64,000 nucleotides of DNA from assembly GCA_947646015.1 (NCBI GenBank), contig CANSEY010000021.1, positions 1 to 64,000 on the forward strand, written 5' to 3'. Made by a program: the position numbers and the translations under genes. Position 1 is the first letter of the stretch. Every line of letters starts with the position of its first letter. The notes below the pieces were generated by a model, which was not told the origin of the DNA, made no database searches, and saw only the letters and a program-made list of their open reading frames with translations. The stretch comes from an uncultured Bacteroides sp. (lineage in GTDB: Bacteria; Bacteroidota; Bacteroidia; Bacteroidales; Bacteroidaceae). Positions 8,531 through 17,600 of this stretch are shown piece by piece.

Positions 8531-9394
8531 TTATTTCTCAATATCCAGCAATTCTATTTCGAATATCAGTGTAGAGAACGGTTTGATCTGTCCCATGTCT
8601 CTTGAGCCATAAGCTAGTTCCTGCGGGATATAAAGTTCCCATTTTGAACCGACAGGCATCATTTTCAGGGCTTCAGTCCAACCTTTGATAACTCCGCCGA
8701 CGTTAGTCACGAACGGTTCCTTACGTTCGTAAGTGCTTTCGAATTCTGTTCCGTCGATCAGTTTACCTCTGTAGTTTACTTTCACTTTGCAAGTATCGTT
8801 AGGAATTTCACCTTTACCTTCAGTAATCACCTTGTACTGTAATCCGCTTGCAGTGGTTTTTACTCCTTCTTTAGTTTTATTCTCAGCAAGGAACTTCTCA
8901 CCGGCAGCTTTGTTATCAGCATATTTCTTTTCGGCAGCTTTTCCTTTGATGCTTTCCATCATTTTCTGAATCAATACCTGAGCTTCTTCGGGACGCATCT
9001 TCATATCTTTATTGAGTACGCCTGCAAATACGCCTGCAAGAATATCGCCCTTGTTAACAGTCATAGTTGAATCATCAGCAAATAACTGGTGGTTCATGCC
9101 TTTGATAGCCTGAGGACCTGCCATTTGTGATCCGATCTGGAGACCGAGTACATAAGCTTCGTCTTTTTTGCTTGTTTTATTGGCAGCGTCGTTTACGCCT
9201 TTCAAAAATTCGGCAATATATGCTGTATCCATGCGTTGTGCTAAGAAATCTTTCAGACCTTGAGTCTGGCTGATGCCAATAGCGTATGACAATGAATCTA
9301 CATCTGTTTTCAGAGTGGCTTTAGGAGCCTGAGCTGTGCATGAAGCCAAGCCTGTTGCCATGGCTACAGCAGCCAAAATACTTACTTTTTTCAT
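8531..9394 (-). CDS. FKBP-type peptidyl-prolyl cis-trans isomerase, lipoprotein (Mip/FkpA-like)
   Basis: The 287-residue protein has a lipoprotein signal peptide (lipobox LASC, Cys19), a helical dimerisation region typical of FKBP_N (about residues 30-165), and a C-terminal FKBP domain (about 185-287) with VNYRGKLIDGTEFEST, GWTEALKMMPVGSKWELYIP and LAYGSR. It should catalyse prolyl isomerisation and act as a folding helper in the periplasm or at the outer membrane. It lies 20 bases after a second, cytoplasmic-looking FKBP gene on the same strand, and a strong terminator follows. Confidence 0.94.
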   Translation of the reverse strand: MKKVSILAAVAMATGLASCTAQAPKATLKTDVDSLSYAIGISQTQGLKDFLAQRMDTAYIAEFLKGVNDAANKTSKKDEAYVLGLQIGSQMAGPQAIKGMNHQLFADDSTMTVNKGDILAGVFAGVLNKDMKMRPEEAQVLIQKMMESIKGKAAEKKYADNKAAGEKFLAENKTKEGVKTTASGLQYKVITEGKGEIPNDTCKVKVNYRGKLIDGTEFESTYERKEPFVTNVGGVIKGWTEALKMMPVGSKWELYIPQELAYGSRDMGQIKPFSTLIFEIELLDIEK

Positions 9395-9414
9395 TTTGCT
9401 TTACAATTTTATTT

Positions 9415-9999
9415 TTATAATACTTCGATTAATTCTACTTCGAACACGAGTGTGCTGTGAGGAGGGATCATTTCACCGGCTCCCTGTGCGCCGTAAGCCA
9501 GTTCAGAAGGGATGAAAAGTTTCCATTTTGAACCTTCCGGCATCAGTTGCAAAGCCTCTACCCATCCCGGGATTACTTGGTTTACACCGAATACGGCAGG
9601 CTGTCCACGTTTGATAGAGCTGTCGAACAGGGTTCCGTCAATCAGGGTACCTTCGTAGTGGCATTTTACCTGGTCGGTAGCCTGTGCTTTCTTGCCTGTA
9701 CCTTCAGTGATTACTTCGTATTGTAGTCCACTTGGCAGGGTAACAACGTTCGGTCTTTTTTTGTTTTCTTCGAGGAATGCTTTTCCTTGTTCGATGTTGG
9801 CTGCATTCATTTTGGTTTCCAGCTCTTCGAAATACTTGTTTACGATTTCTCGAGCCTCCTGATGGCTGATGGCTGTCTGATTTCCTTCGAGCACATCTTT
9901 TATAGCTTGAGCAAAGTCATCTACTGCGATGCCTTTAGCACCCATTCCTAACAAATTCTGGCCGATTCCGAGACCAATTGCATAACTAAATTTATCCAT
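9415..9999 (-). CDS. FKBP-type peptidyl-prolyl cis-trans isomerase without signal peptide
   Basis: The 194-residue protein has the same FKBP_N plus FKBP_C order as its downstream neighbour but starts MDKFSYAIGLGIGQNL without a signal sequence, so it probably acts in the cytoplasm. The catalytic domain (about residues 95-194) carries CHYEGTLIDGTLFDSS, GWVEALQLMPEGSKWKLFIP and LAYGAQGAG. The two genes look like a duplicated pair whose copies work in different compartments, which is inference from sequence likeness and adjacency. Confidence 0.93.
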   Translation of the reverse strand: MDKFSYAIGLGIGQNLLGMGAKGIAVDDFAQAIKDVLEGNQTAISHQEAREIVNKYFEELETKMNAANIEQGKAFLEENKKRPNVVTLPSGLQYEVITEGTGKKAQATDQVKCHYEGTLIDGTLFDSSIKRGQPAVFGVNQVIPGWVEALQLMPEGSKWKLFIPSELAYGAQGAGEMIPPHSTLVFEVELIEVL

Positions 10000-10063
10000 A
10001 TATTTTTTTGTTGGAGACTGAATGTTCTATTTCACTTTCAGTCAGTTGCAAATTAACAAGCGG

Positions 10064-10071
10064 CAAAAGTA
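10064..10071 (-). promoter_or_regulatory. Putative -7 element of the FKBP operon
   Basis: TACTTTTG on the minus strand matches TAnnTTTG and lies 65 bases before the first FKBP start. No clear -33 element was found. Confidence 0.45.
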
Positions 10072-10387
10072 AGTGTTTTATTTGAATGATTTTACTTTTT
10101 GGTTTTAAAAATTCTTATTATCGACTAACTTCGTTACTGTGATAGATAAGGTTCCTTAAAAGCATCGTTTGTATTTCTTTCTGTCTTTTTTCGCTTTTTC
10201 CGTGAAGAGAGAACGATTGACATCCCCTGTTTGGACGTTAAATCTCTCCGTGTCAGTATGTCATACCGCCTCATTGTGTGTTAACGTATGATATCTGGCT
10301 GTAGAGCCAAGGACGGAAAGTGATGAAAGGTAGGTTAAGGGATGATGGAATGTTGGACGATATATTCGTTTATTCAAGGATTTTGGT

Positions 10388-10395
10388 TAAATTTG
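10388..10395 (+). promoter_or_regulatory. Putative -7 element of the sirtuin gene
   Basis: TAAATTTG matches TAnnTTTG, 70 bases upstream of the chosen sirtuin start. The upstream -33 element is not evident. Confidence 0.4.
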
Positions 10396-10465
10396 TAAGG
10401 CCTTCTTTCACGTTTCTTTTGAGAGGTGGGGAGTGAGGCCGGTTTACTTAAAAATAAAAGCTAGT

Positions 10466-11176
10466 ATGAAAAATCTGGTTGTATTGTCAGGCGCCGGAAT
10501 GAGCGCTGAGAGTGGCATCAGTACCTTTCGTGATGCAGGAGGATTGTGGGATCGTTATCCGGTAGAACAAGTAGCCACTCCCGAAGGTTATGCACGCGAC
10601 CCCGAACTGGTGACCCATTTCTATAATGAACGCCGCAAGCAGTTGCTGGAAGTGGAACCGAATCGCGGGCATGAACTGCTGGCCGAACTGGAGAAAGATT
10701 TCCAGGTAACGATTGTGACCCAAAACATTGACAACTTGCACGAACGGGCCGGTAGCAGTCATATTATTCATTTGCATGGAGAGTTGACAAAGGTCTGCTC
10801 AAGCCGCGACCCAAACAATCCGCATTACATTAAAGAACTGAAACCCGAAGAATTTGAAGTGAAGATAGGTGACCTTGCCGGAGATGGTTCGCAACTCCGC
10901 CCGTTTATTGTCTGGTTCGGTGAGCCCGTACCGGAGATAGAGACGGCTATCGATTGGGTGGAGAAAGCTGATGTTTTTGTTATCATCGGTACGTCCATGA
11001 ATGTGTATCCGGCGGCGGGGCTGCTTAACTACGTTCCCCGAAACGCGGAAATCTATCTGATTGATCCGAAGCCGGTGGATGTACATAGCTCCCGTCCGAT
11101 ACATGTCATTCAGAAGGGTGCATCGGAAGGAGTAGCTGAGTTGCGGGAGAAACTTCTTACCACAAACCATGCGTGA
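10466..11176 (+). CDS. Sirtuin-type NAD-dependent protein deacylase lacking zinc cysteines
   Basis: The 236-residue protein starts MKNLVVLSGAGMSAESGIS, the NAD-binding start of the Sir2 family. TFRD, TQNIDNLHERAG and the catalytic His104 in HLHGE follow, then VWFGEPVP and the Rossmann GTSMNVYPAAG. The usual four zinc-binding cysteines are missing: the zinc-ribbon region reads VCSSRDPNN and holds the only cysteine. I chose the ATG at 10466 over an in-frame GTG 33 bases upstream, because family members begin here. It should remove acyl groups from lysines using NAD. The end overlaps the oppositely directed glycosyltransferase gene by 67 bases. Confidence 0.92.
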   Translation: MKNLVVLSGAGMSAESGISTFRDAGGLWDRYPVEQVATPEGYARDPELVTHFYNERRKQLLEVEPNRGHELLAELEKDFQVTIVTQNIDNLHERAGSSHIIHLHGELTKVCSSRDPNNPHYIKELKPEEFEVKIGDLAGDGSQLRPFIVWFGEPVPEIETAIDWVEKADVFVIIGTSMNVYPAAGLLNYVPRNAEIYLIDPKPVDVHSSRPIHVIQKGASEGVAELREKLLTTNHA

Positions 11177-11883
11177 TGTGCGAGGGTACTTAGCAGGCCA
11201 TAGTGGCGGGTCATGATGCGGAATCGTTCCAAAAGCGATGCCTTATGATTTTGTGTCGTCATGCCTTCTGCCAGATAATCAATCAGGATAAGGTGAGTAT
11301 TGTGAAAAGTACGTGCTTTTTTCATGATGTGGATACACCAATCGAAATCCGCCGAGAAACGATATTGCAGATCATAAGGCTCAATAAGTGTATGGCGGGG
11401 GAAAAAAGCCTGATGGCACACAAGCATTCCCTGCTTGAAACTTTTCCAGTTCAGTGTCTCTGGTGCCGATAACCGACGCATACGGAGGAAATGCCTCTCG
11501 GCATCCACTAAGGCTGTTTCGCCATACAGTATGTCGGGCAACTCATTTCCATTGATGGAGTGAACTATCTTTTGCAAAGTGTCGTCTTCGTGGAAACTGT
11601 CTCCGGCATTCAGAAAGCAGAGATAGTCGCCCGTTGCCAGGGCGATTCCTTTGTTCATTGCGTCATAAAGTCCTTTGTCCGGTTCGCTCACCAATTGGTG
11701 GATGCGGTCGCGGTATCGGTTGACAATCTCTAAAGTCCCGTCTTTCGATGCACCGTCGATGATGATATACTCTACATGATGATAGGTCTGCGAAATTACG
11801 CTTTGCACAGTATCTTCCAATACCTTTTCGGCATTGTAGGTCACTGTGATCACGGAGAATTTGGGACTGGGATGGCTATGCAT
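11110..11883 (-). CDS. Glycosyltransferase family 2 (WcaE-like)
   Basis: The 257-residue protein has a GT-A fold start (FSVITVTYNAEKVLEDTVQS), the nucleotide-binding IIIDGASKDGT, and LYDAMNKGIALATGDYLCFLNAGD, in which NAGD takes the place of the DxD metal site. It resembles colanic-acid WcaE-type transferases that move a sugar from a nucleotide donor to a lipid-linked glycan in the cytoplasm. Its start overlaps the end of the upstream glycosyltransferase gene by 8 bases, so the pair is co-transcribed. Its 3' end runs 67 bases into the sirtuin gene on the other strand. Confidence 0.9.
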   Translation of the reverse strand: MHSHPSPKFSVITVTYNAEKVLEDTVQSVISQTYHHVEYIIIDGASKDGTLEIVNRYRDRIHQLVSEPDKGLYDAMNKGIALATGDYLCFLNAGDSFHEDDTLQKIVHSINGNELPDILYGETALVDAERHFLRMRRLSAPETLNWKSFKQGMLVCHQAFFPRHTLIEPYDLQYRFSADFDWCIHIMKKARTFHNTHLILIDYLAEGMTTQNHKASLLERFRIMTRHYGLLSTLAHHAWFVVRSFSRNSATPSDAPF

Positions 11884-13141
11884 ATCTTCCTGTTATTTTA
11901 TTGTAGACATCAATGTATCTTTTGGCAATAATGCCTTCCGAGTAGTTGGCGATTACTTTTCGGTTGGCCTGTTCCGAGAGAGACGGATAATCCGGGTCGG
12001 TCAGTGCCCAATAGATGCCGTTGGCAAAATCTTCGGATGATTTGTATTGTGCCACATACCCGTTGTGCAGATGGTCTATCATTTCCGGGATGCCGCCGAC
12101 ATTGAAGCCGATACAAGGCACTCCGCATGCCATAGCTTCCATGATGGTATTGGGCAGGTTCTCTTCCAGTGAGGGAGTAACGAAAAGGTCGACCGCATTG
12201 TAAACATCTACCAGTTCATGCTCGTTACTCACGTAGTTGAGTGGATATACTTTAAAAGGAAGCAACGGCTTGAGTTGTTCCGATTGCTTGCCAAAAACGA
12301 CTACACTTAGAGAATCTTTCAGTTCAGGATGCTTCTCAGCCAGTAATTTACACGATTCGATCAGATAATCGATGCCTTTCCGCTTATCCGTGATTTTGGC
12401 CGAACCGAAAAGAATCAGTTTTCCGTTTTGGGGTAAATGGCATTTGCTGCGTGCCTCTTTCTTGTTTCTGGGTTTAAATAGATTGGTGTTAATGGGGTTA
12501 GGTATACTGATTACCGTTTCTCCTGTCAGCAAAGCACTCTTTTCGGCTTGTCCCTTCAGCCATTGGCTACAAGTGACGAAGGTAATGGGTGCTTCTTTGT
12601 AGAGTTGTTGTTTTTTACGGAAGATACGGTTGGACAGATCTTTCTTATTTCCCCCTCCATACAGGTATGGACAGTGGTTGCACTCCTGATGGTAGTTGGT
12701 ACACTCACGGGCGTGATGGCAGATGCCTGTACAGGGCCACATATCGTGCATGGTCCACACTACCGGTTTACCGGATTTCAGAATCTTTCGGATATCGTTC
12801 AGTGACAACATTCCCTGATTCACCCAATGCAGGTGGATGACATCTGCCTGCTGAAACTCCGGCAGGCTTGTAATGTCTGTGCCTGTATTGGCTATATCGA
12901 CTGCGAAAAGATTGTTCTTCTTAAAGCGGTTGGCTTTCCAGATGACAATGCGTTCCCACACAAACCTCCATACTTGCCACCAGTTACGTTGCAGACCTAC
13001 TACGCTGATCTGGTCGGTTTGCTTGTCGCGCACCAACATTTTGGCTTTGATACCGTTGTTTTTCAACGATTCCATCAAGCGGCTTGCTGCGACGGCCGCT
13101 CCGCCCAAACGTTCGGAAGTATTGATTATTAAAACTCTCAT
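11876..13141 (-). CDS. Glycosyltransferase, GT4-like (GT-B fold)
   Basis: The 421-residue protein begins MRVLIINTSERLGGAAVAA, a GT-B N-terminal domain. In the C-terminal half it carries EENLPNTIMEAMACGVPCIG, the E-x7-E motif of GT4 retaining transferases, with LILFGSAKITDKRKGIDYLI before it. I chose the ATG at 13141. An ATG 21 bases upstream would place the start inside the promoter element at 13160-13167. It probably adds a sugar to the same surface glycan as the neighbouring genes; donor and acceptor are unknown. The middle holds a cysteine/histidine cluster (CTGICHHARECTNYHQEC) found in a subgroup of such enzymes. Confidence 0.88.
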   Translation of the reverse strand: MRVLIINTSERLGGAAVAASRLMESLKNNGIKAKMLVRDKQTDQISVVGLQRNWWQVWRFVWERIVIWKANRFKKNNLFAVDIANTGTDITSLPEFQQADVIHLHWVNQGMLSLNDIRKILKSGKPVVWTMHDMWPCTGICHHARECTNYHQECNHCPYLYGGGNKKDLSNRIFRKKQQLYKEAPITFVTCSQWLKGQAEKSALLTGETVISIPNPINTNLFKPRNKKEARSKCHLPQNGKLILFGSAKITDKRKGIDYLIESCKLLAEKHPELKDSLSVVVFGKQSEQLKPLLPFKVYPLNYVSNEHELVDVYNAVDLFVTPSLEENLPNTIMEAMACGVPCIGFNVGGIPEMIDHLHNGYVAQYKSSEDFANGIYWALTDPDYPSLSEQANRKVIANYSEGIIAKRYIDVYNKITGRYA

Positions 13142-13159
13142 TCGATCGAAATGTTTTGG

Positions 13160-13167
13160 CAAAAGTA
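13160..13167 (-). promoter_or_regulatory. Putative -7 element of the two-gene glycosyltransferase operon
   Basis: TACTTTTG on the minus strand matches TAnnTTTG and lies 18 bases before the start codon at 13141, implying a very short leader and supporting that start over the one at 13162. Confidence 0.5.
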
Positions 13168-13209
13168 GTGGTTTTCGGTGAGAAACCGTACAAAGTCACA
13201 TATTATTTG

Positions 13210-13217
13210 TACTTTTG
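13210..13217 (+). promoter_or_regulatory. Putative -7 element of wecC
   Basis: TACTTTTG matches TAnnTTTG, 28 bases before the wecC start. With the element at 13160-13167 on the other strand it forms a divergent promoter pair within 60 bases. Confidence 0.5.
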
Positions 13218-13245
13218 CGGCACTTATAGATAAGGAGATATACGT

Positions 13246-14448
13246 ATGAAAAAGGTTGTTTTTTTAGGATTAGGCTATATCGGACTTCCTACTGCTGCCG
13301 TGGCCGCCGGACATGGTTATGAAGTTGTAGGTGTGGATGTTAATCCTTCGGTAGTAGAAACCATCAATCAGGGTAAAATACATATTGTGGAGCCGGAACT
13401 GGATCAGATTGTAAAAGAGGTGGTGCGAACAGGTAATCTCCGTGCCGTTTCGAAACCTGAGCAGGCAGATGCTTTTTTTGTGGTAGTGCCTACCCCTTTC
13501 AAACAAAACCACCGTGCAGATATCACCTATGTGGAATCGGCTACCCGCTCCGTAATTCCTTATCTGAGAGAAGGAAACCTGTTTGTTATCGAGTCCACTT
13601 CACCGGTATTTACGACCGAACGTATGGCTGAAGTCATTTATAAAGAGCGCCCGGAACTGAAAGACAAAATATACATAGCCTATTGTCCCGAACGTGTATT
13701 GCCGGGTAATACGCTTTATGAACTGGTTCATAACGATCGGGTGATCGGTGGCGTCAATCCCGAGTCGACCGCTAAAGCCATAGAGTTTTATTCTGCCTTT
13801 GTACAGGGTAAACTCCACCCGACGAATGCTCGTACGGCAGAAATGTGTAAGTTGACCGAGAACTCTTCGCGCGACTCTCAGATTGCGTTTGCCAACGAAT
13901 TGTCCATGATTTGTGACAAAGCGGGTATCAACGTCTGGGAACTGATAGAATTGGCTAACAAACATCCGCGTGTGAACATCCTGCAACCCGGCTGCGGAGT
14001 GGGAGGACACTGTATAGCCGTAGATCCCTGGTTTATTGTTTCGGACTATCCCGAACAGGCACAAATCATCAAACGTGCCCGTGAGACGAACGATTATAAA
14101 GCTGATTGGTGTGCCAACAAAGTAATGGAAGCTTGTCAGCAATTTGTCGAGAAGAACGATCGTGAACCGGTAGTGGCTTGCATGGGACTTGCCTTTAAAC
14201 CCAATATTGATGATTTGCGTGAATCTCCTGCTAAATATATTGCTTCCCGCATTGTATCTGAGTCGCGTGCAGAGGTGCTGATTGTAGAACCCAATGTCGC
14301 TTCACATGCCAGTTTTCATCTGACTGACTATCGGGAGGCTTATCAGAAAGCAGATATCGTGGTATGGCTGGTACGTCACACTCCGTTTGTGGAGTTGCCC
14401 CGTGAAGAAAGTAAATTGGAGTTGGACTTCTGCGGAGTAAGAAAGTAG
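13246..14448 (+). CDS. wecC: UDP-N-acetyl-D-mannosamine dehydrogenase
   Basis: The 400-residue protein belongs to the UDP-glucose/GDP-mannose dehydrogenase family. An N-terminal Rossmann fold (FLGLGYIGLPTAAVAAGHGY) leads into a middle dimerisation helix with EMCKLTENSSRDSQIAFANE, the catalytic Cys256 in GCGVGGHCIAVDPWF, and a C-terminal UDP-binding domain with GLAFKPNIDDLRESP. It oxidises UDP-ManNAc to UDP-ManNAcA with two NAD. The epimerase gene that supplies its substrate follows 54 bases downstream, which supports the WecC assignment over other UDP-sugar dehydrogenases. The product feeds surface glycan synthesis. Confidence 0.93.
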   Translation: MKKVVFLGLGYIGLPTAAVAAGHGYEVVGVDVNPSVVETINQGKIHIVEPELDQIVKEVVRTGNLRAVSKPEQADAFFVVVPTPFKQNHRADITYVESATRSVIPYLREGNLFVIESTSPVFTTERMAEVIYKERPELKDKIYIAYCPERVLPGNTLYELVHNDRVIGGVNPESTAKAIEFYSAFVQGKLHPTNARTAEMCKLTENSSRDSQIAFANELSMICDKAGINVWELIELANKHPRVNILQPGCGVGGHCIAVDPWFIVSDYPEQAQIIKRARETNDYKADWCANKVMEACQQFVEKNDREPVVACMGLAFKPNIDDLRESPAKYIASRIVSESRAEVLIVEPNVASHASFHLTDYREAYQKADIVVWLVRHTPFVELPREESKLELDFCGVRK

Positions 14449-14502
14449 AAAGAGAACTGGCATATCGTCTTAATGAACCATCGTAAATAGTCTGATCGTA
14501 TA

Positions 14503-15633
14503 ATGAAAAAGATATTACTTGTTTTCGGTACCCGTCCTGAGGCCATTAAGATGGCCCCGTTGGTGAAAGCCTTGCAAAGAGATACTGAACACTTTGAAAC
14601 GAAAGTGTGTGTGACGGCACAACATCGTCAGATGTTGGACCAGGTACTTGAAGTGTTCGACATCATTCCTGACTACGATCTGAATATTATGGCACCCAAC
14701 CAGGACTTGTACGACATCACCACTAAAGTTCTTCTGGGCCTGCGCGATGTGCTGAAAGATTTCTGTCCGGATACGGTGCTGGTACACGGAGATACCACTA
14801 CGTCGATGGCCGCTTCACTGGCTGCATTCTATCGGCAGGTTGCCGTGGGACATGTTGAGGCCGGTTTGCGTACCTATGATATGCTGTCTCCCTGGCCGGA
14901 AGAGATGAATCGTCAGGTGACCGACCGTATTTGTACCTACTATTTTGCTCCTACCGGGAAATCGAAACAGAATCTGTTACAGGAAAACATCGACGCAAAG
15001 AAGATATTTGTTACCGGTAATACGGTTATCGATGCTTTGTTGATGGCTGTTGACATTATTTCGAAGAAGCCGGGAATCAAAGAAAAGTTGCATCAGGAAC
15101 TTCGTGACAAAGGTTACGAAGTGGGACAACGTGAATATATTCTGGTTACCGGGCATCGTCGTGAGAACTTTGGGGAAGGATTTTTACATATTTGTAAAGC
15201 AATTAGAGAATTAGCCGCGTTGCATCCCGAGATGGATATTGTATATCCGGTACATCTGAACCCGAATGTACAGAAACCCGTATACGAACTTCTGTCAGGA
15301 GTAGACAATGTATATCTTATTTCGCCGTTGGATTATCTGCCGTTTATTTACGCTATGCAGCACTCCACTTTGCTGCTGACCGATAGCGGTGGAGTACAAG
15401 AGGAGGCTCCTTCACTTGGCAAGCCGGTGTTGGTGATGCGAAATACCACGGAACGTCCGGAAGCAGTAGAGGCGGGAACTGTAAAACTGGTGGGGACGGA
15501 TGCTGAGGCGATTGTCAGTAATGTGACTGAGCTGCTCCGTAATAAGGAGCTATACCGTCGTATGTCCGAAACACATAATCCTTATGGTGACGGGCATGCT
15601 TGTGAACGCATCCTGTCGGCATTAACCCGTTAA
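14503..15633 (+). CDS. wecB: UDP-N-acetylglucosamine 2-epimerase (non-hydrolysing)
   Basis: The 376-residue protein shows the GT-B-like epimerase fold with [18 protein letters not shown] at the start, [49 protein letters not shown] and [20 protein letters not shown]. These are hallmark motifs of WecB/MnaA, which interconverts UDP-GlcNAc and UDP-ManNAc. With wecC directly upstream it provides UDP-ManNAcA. Length and motifs are normal for the family. Confidence 0.95.
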   Translation: MKKILLVFGTRPEAIKMAPLVKALQRDTEHFETKVCVTAQHRQMLDQVLEVFDIIPDYDLNIMAPNQDLYDITTKVLLGLRDVLKDFCPDTVLVHGDTTTSMAASLAAFYRQVAVGHVEAGLRTYDMLSPWPEEMNRQVTDRICTYYFAPTGKSKQNLLQENIDAKKIFVTGNTVIDALLMAVDIISKKPGIKEKLHQELRDKGYEVGQREYILVTGHRRENFGEGFLHICKAIRELAALHPEMDIVYPVHLNPNVQKPVYELLSGVDNVYLISPLDYLPFIYAMQHSTLLLTDSGGVQEEAPSLGKPVLVMRNTTERPEAVEAGTVKLVGTDAEAIVSNVTELLRNKELYRRMSETHNPYGDGHACERILSALTR

Positions 15634-15675
15634 AGCTCACATGATTCGTTTATAGGCTGTACGGGCAAGAGGAAG

Positions 15676-15694
15676 AGGGGAAGTTCATTCCCCT
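15676..15694 (+). terminator. Weak hairpin after wecB
   Basis: AGGGGAA (15676-15682) pairs with TTCCCCT (15688-15694) across a 5-base loop, followed by TTC. It overlaps the stop of the convergent gene and could end wecB transcription, but the T-tract is poor. Confidence 0.3.
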
Positions 15695-16332
15695 TTCAGT
15701 TCCGTGCTGTTGTCCTTGTAGGCAGCAAATCCTTTGATTCTTACTCGTTCTTTCTTTTCCATATCCGGCATTCCGTTACCCAATTGTTTCAGGTTTTCTT
15801 TAATAGTATTGTGGGTAGTGAAAAAACTGTCCAGCAGGTCGGTGAAACTTTTTTCCGGCTCCTCTTCTTCGGGAGCAAAGAGCATATGGCATTTACTGTG
15901 GATACCAAATGTTTTCTCATCCTCGTCCAGCGCATAGACAGTAGTCACTAATGAGTTCATATTGACCGCATTGATAATTTCTTTCAGATAGGGTAATGCC
16001 TGATTGTGGATGCTGATGGACGCCCACCAAGGATTCCATACAATGATTAACCGGAGACCGTCTTCGGCTGCGACAAGGAAATCGTCTCCCTGATACTTGA
16101 AGCTGATATGATTTTCTTCATTCACTTCCGGTTGGCAACCGAGCTGTTGAAGGATGCTCATGATCAGTGCGGAGGTAGTCATTTCCTCTGTCACTTCTTC
16201 CGTTTCGGCAGAGGCAGTGTCACCCGATGGCTTCGCACGTTTGTTCCGCTCGTGCAGGATACGCGATATCAGGAATACAATTGGCCATAACGCCAATGCG
16301 ATGACTGCGATGAGAATGGTAAGATCGGTCAT
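15685..16332 (-). CDS. Conserved membrane-anchored protein, YbjN-like fold suspected
   Basis: The 215-residue protein has one N-terminal transmembrane helix (about residues 4-23), a short charged linker rich in E and T (35-52), and a soluble domain (55-180). The alternating pattern there (ILQQLGCQPEVNEENHISFK, then LPYLKEIINAVNMNSLVTTVY) resembles YbjN/type III chaperone-like proteins. No catalytic motif is visible. It lies at the end of the minus-strand glycan gene run, 68 bases after a glycosyltransferase gene, but nothing links it to glycan synthesis. The fold assignment is from memory and unverified. Confidence 0.75.
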   Translation of the reverse strand: MTDLTILIAVIALALWPIVFLISRILHERNKRAKPSGDTASAETEEVTEEMTTSALIMSILQQLGCQPEVNEENHISFKYQGDDFLVAAEDGLRLIIVWNPWWASISIHNQALPYLKEIINAVNMNSLVTTVYALDEDEKTFGIHSKCHMLFAPEEEEPEKSFTDLLDSFFTTHNTIKENLKQLGNGMPDMEKKERVRIKGFAAYKDNSTELKGE

Positions 16333-16400
16333 AGTAGTAGAGCTATTAAATGATTAATGTCTGCCTAAAGATAATCATTCTTTTTGGTCGTACTCCATTT

Positions 16401-17600
16401 TTACTGCATAAAAGTTCGGAAAGCTTGCAAATAACGTTCGCTGACCGTTTCAATGTTGATTTTCTCGCGGATGATTCGTTCCGACTCATGTCCCATAGAG
16501 GTACAACGTTCGGGAGAGGCAAACAGTTTGTTGAGCTTGTCGCTCAAGCTGTCGGCATTGCCTTCTTTGAAGAAAAGTCCGTTCACTCCGTCCGTCACCA
16601 GGTCACGTTCGGTGCTGTCACATACCGAACAAACCACGGGCAGTCCGTAGGTCATGGCATCATTGATGGATAATCCTCCCATGCCCGCGAGTACATAGAC
16701 AGTCGATTCATTCATATAGGCTCCCAGTTCTTTGGGACTGTATACTGCACCGATGAATCGAACCTGTTCTGTCAGATTCAGGTCGGCTGCCTGTTTTTTC
16801 AGGTTATCCAGCTCCGGTCCATCGCCTACCACTACCAGTTCCGCGTCCGGATGACTGGCAATAACCTTTGTAAATGCATCGATCAGCAGATCCACCCTTT
16901 TCCATTTCACTAATCGGCCGATGTGTAGCGCTCTTTTGGAGGAAGGAGGAAGAAGCGGTGGCGAGGTGAGTACGGCTTCTTTCTCCTTCAGTAAGGCATC
17001 TGTGTCCGTAGAGTTGTAAGTGACATGTATTTGCTCCTGCTTCACTCCGTAGGAAGGAAGAATATCGTATGCAGCGGTCGAGTAATTCAGCGTTCCGGTA
17101 ATGCGTGCGTAGCAGTATTTACGTATTTTCGCTGTCAGCCATTGTTTAAGATAAAAGCCGGTTCCGGTACTGACTAGCCGCATGTTTTCATCATACATCG
17201 GGTTTTCATGGAAATATTCTTTTATTTTCCCGTAGGGAGGGGTCTGGAAGGGAATTTCACGGATAACCAACCGTGTCCGGCACTCTTTCATAGCCTTTCT
17301 CAATCGGGGTTGAAAGAACACTTGCAGGAAATAGGGCCATCCCATTATCAGAATATCCGGTTTCTCTTCACGTACTATTTCCGGCAGGGAGAAATAGGCG
17401 CTTTTTCCGTAGAATGCTTTCTTCTCAATGGCGGTGAGGTGCCTGTATGTTCCTCCTTCTACCATTTTTACACCTTTACCGATAGTGGCATTTCCTTTTT
17501 GAGGAGTGATAACGGTGATTTCCACTCCTTTGTTATGAAGTTTGTTGAGCATGGCATTCAGATAATGGGGCATGCCGCCGAATGTATAGAGTACTTTCAT
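16401..17600 (-). CDS. Glycosyltransferase family 4
   Basis: The 399-residue GT-B protein starts MKVLYTFGGMPHYLNAML, has the C-terminal donor-binding part RALHIGRLVKWKRVDLLIDA, then LVVVGDGPELDNLKKQAADL and GGLSINDAMTYGLPVVCSV. The last motif replaces the usual E-x7-E with SINDAMTYGLPVVC, a known variant. The start codon shares one base with the stop of the upstream gene (TAATG), so the two are translated in coupling. It probably adds one sugar to the repeat unit of the surface polysaccharide. Confidence 0.88.
   Translation of the reverse strand: MKVLYTFGGMPHYLNAMLNKLHNKGVEITVITPQKGNATIGKGVKMVEGGTYRHLTAIEKKAFYGKSAYFSLPEIVREEKPDILIMGWPYFLQVFFQPRLRKAMKECRTRLVIREIPFQTPPYGKIKEYFHENPMYDENMRLVSTGTGFYLKQWLTAKIRKYCYARITGTLNYSTAAYDILPSYGVKQEQIHVTYNSTDTDALLKEKEAVLTSPPLLPPSSKRALHIGRLVKWKRVDLLIDAFTKVIASHPDAELVVVGDGPELDNLKKQAADLNLTEQVRFIGAVYSPKELGAYMNESTVYVLAGMGGLSINDAMTYGLPVVCSVCDSTERDLVTDGVNGLFFKEGNADSLSDKLNKLFASPERCTSMGHESERIIREKINIETVSERYLQAFRTFMQ

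Larger units (their letters stand above)
10000..10465 (+). other. Long intergenic region between FKBP and sirtuin genes
   Basis: No convincing gene is seen in these 466 bases. The left part holds the FKBP promoter. The middle (about 10190-10330) is less AT-rich and has short inverted repeats such as TCATAC/GTATGA (10260s and 10287 area) and GAGAGA/TCTCTC. This could be an untranslated leader or a small RNA, but nothing specific is recognised. Confidence 0.4.

Noticed and set aside
13600..14142. 180-codon frame antisense to wecC
   Set aside because: It has no recognised motif, while the opposite strand carries the complete dehydrogenase with its catalytic cysteine.
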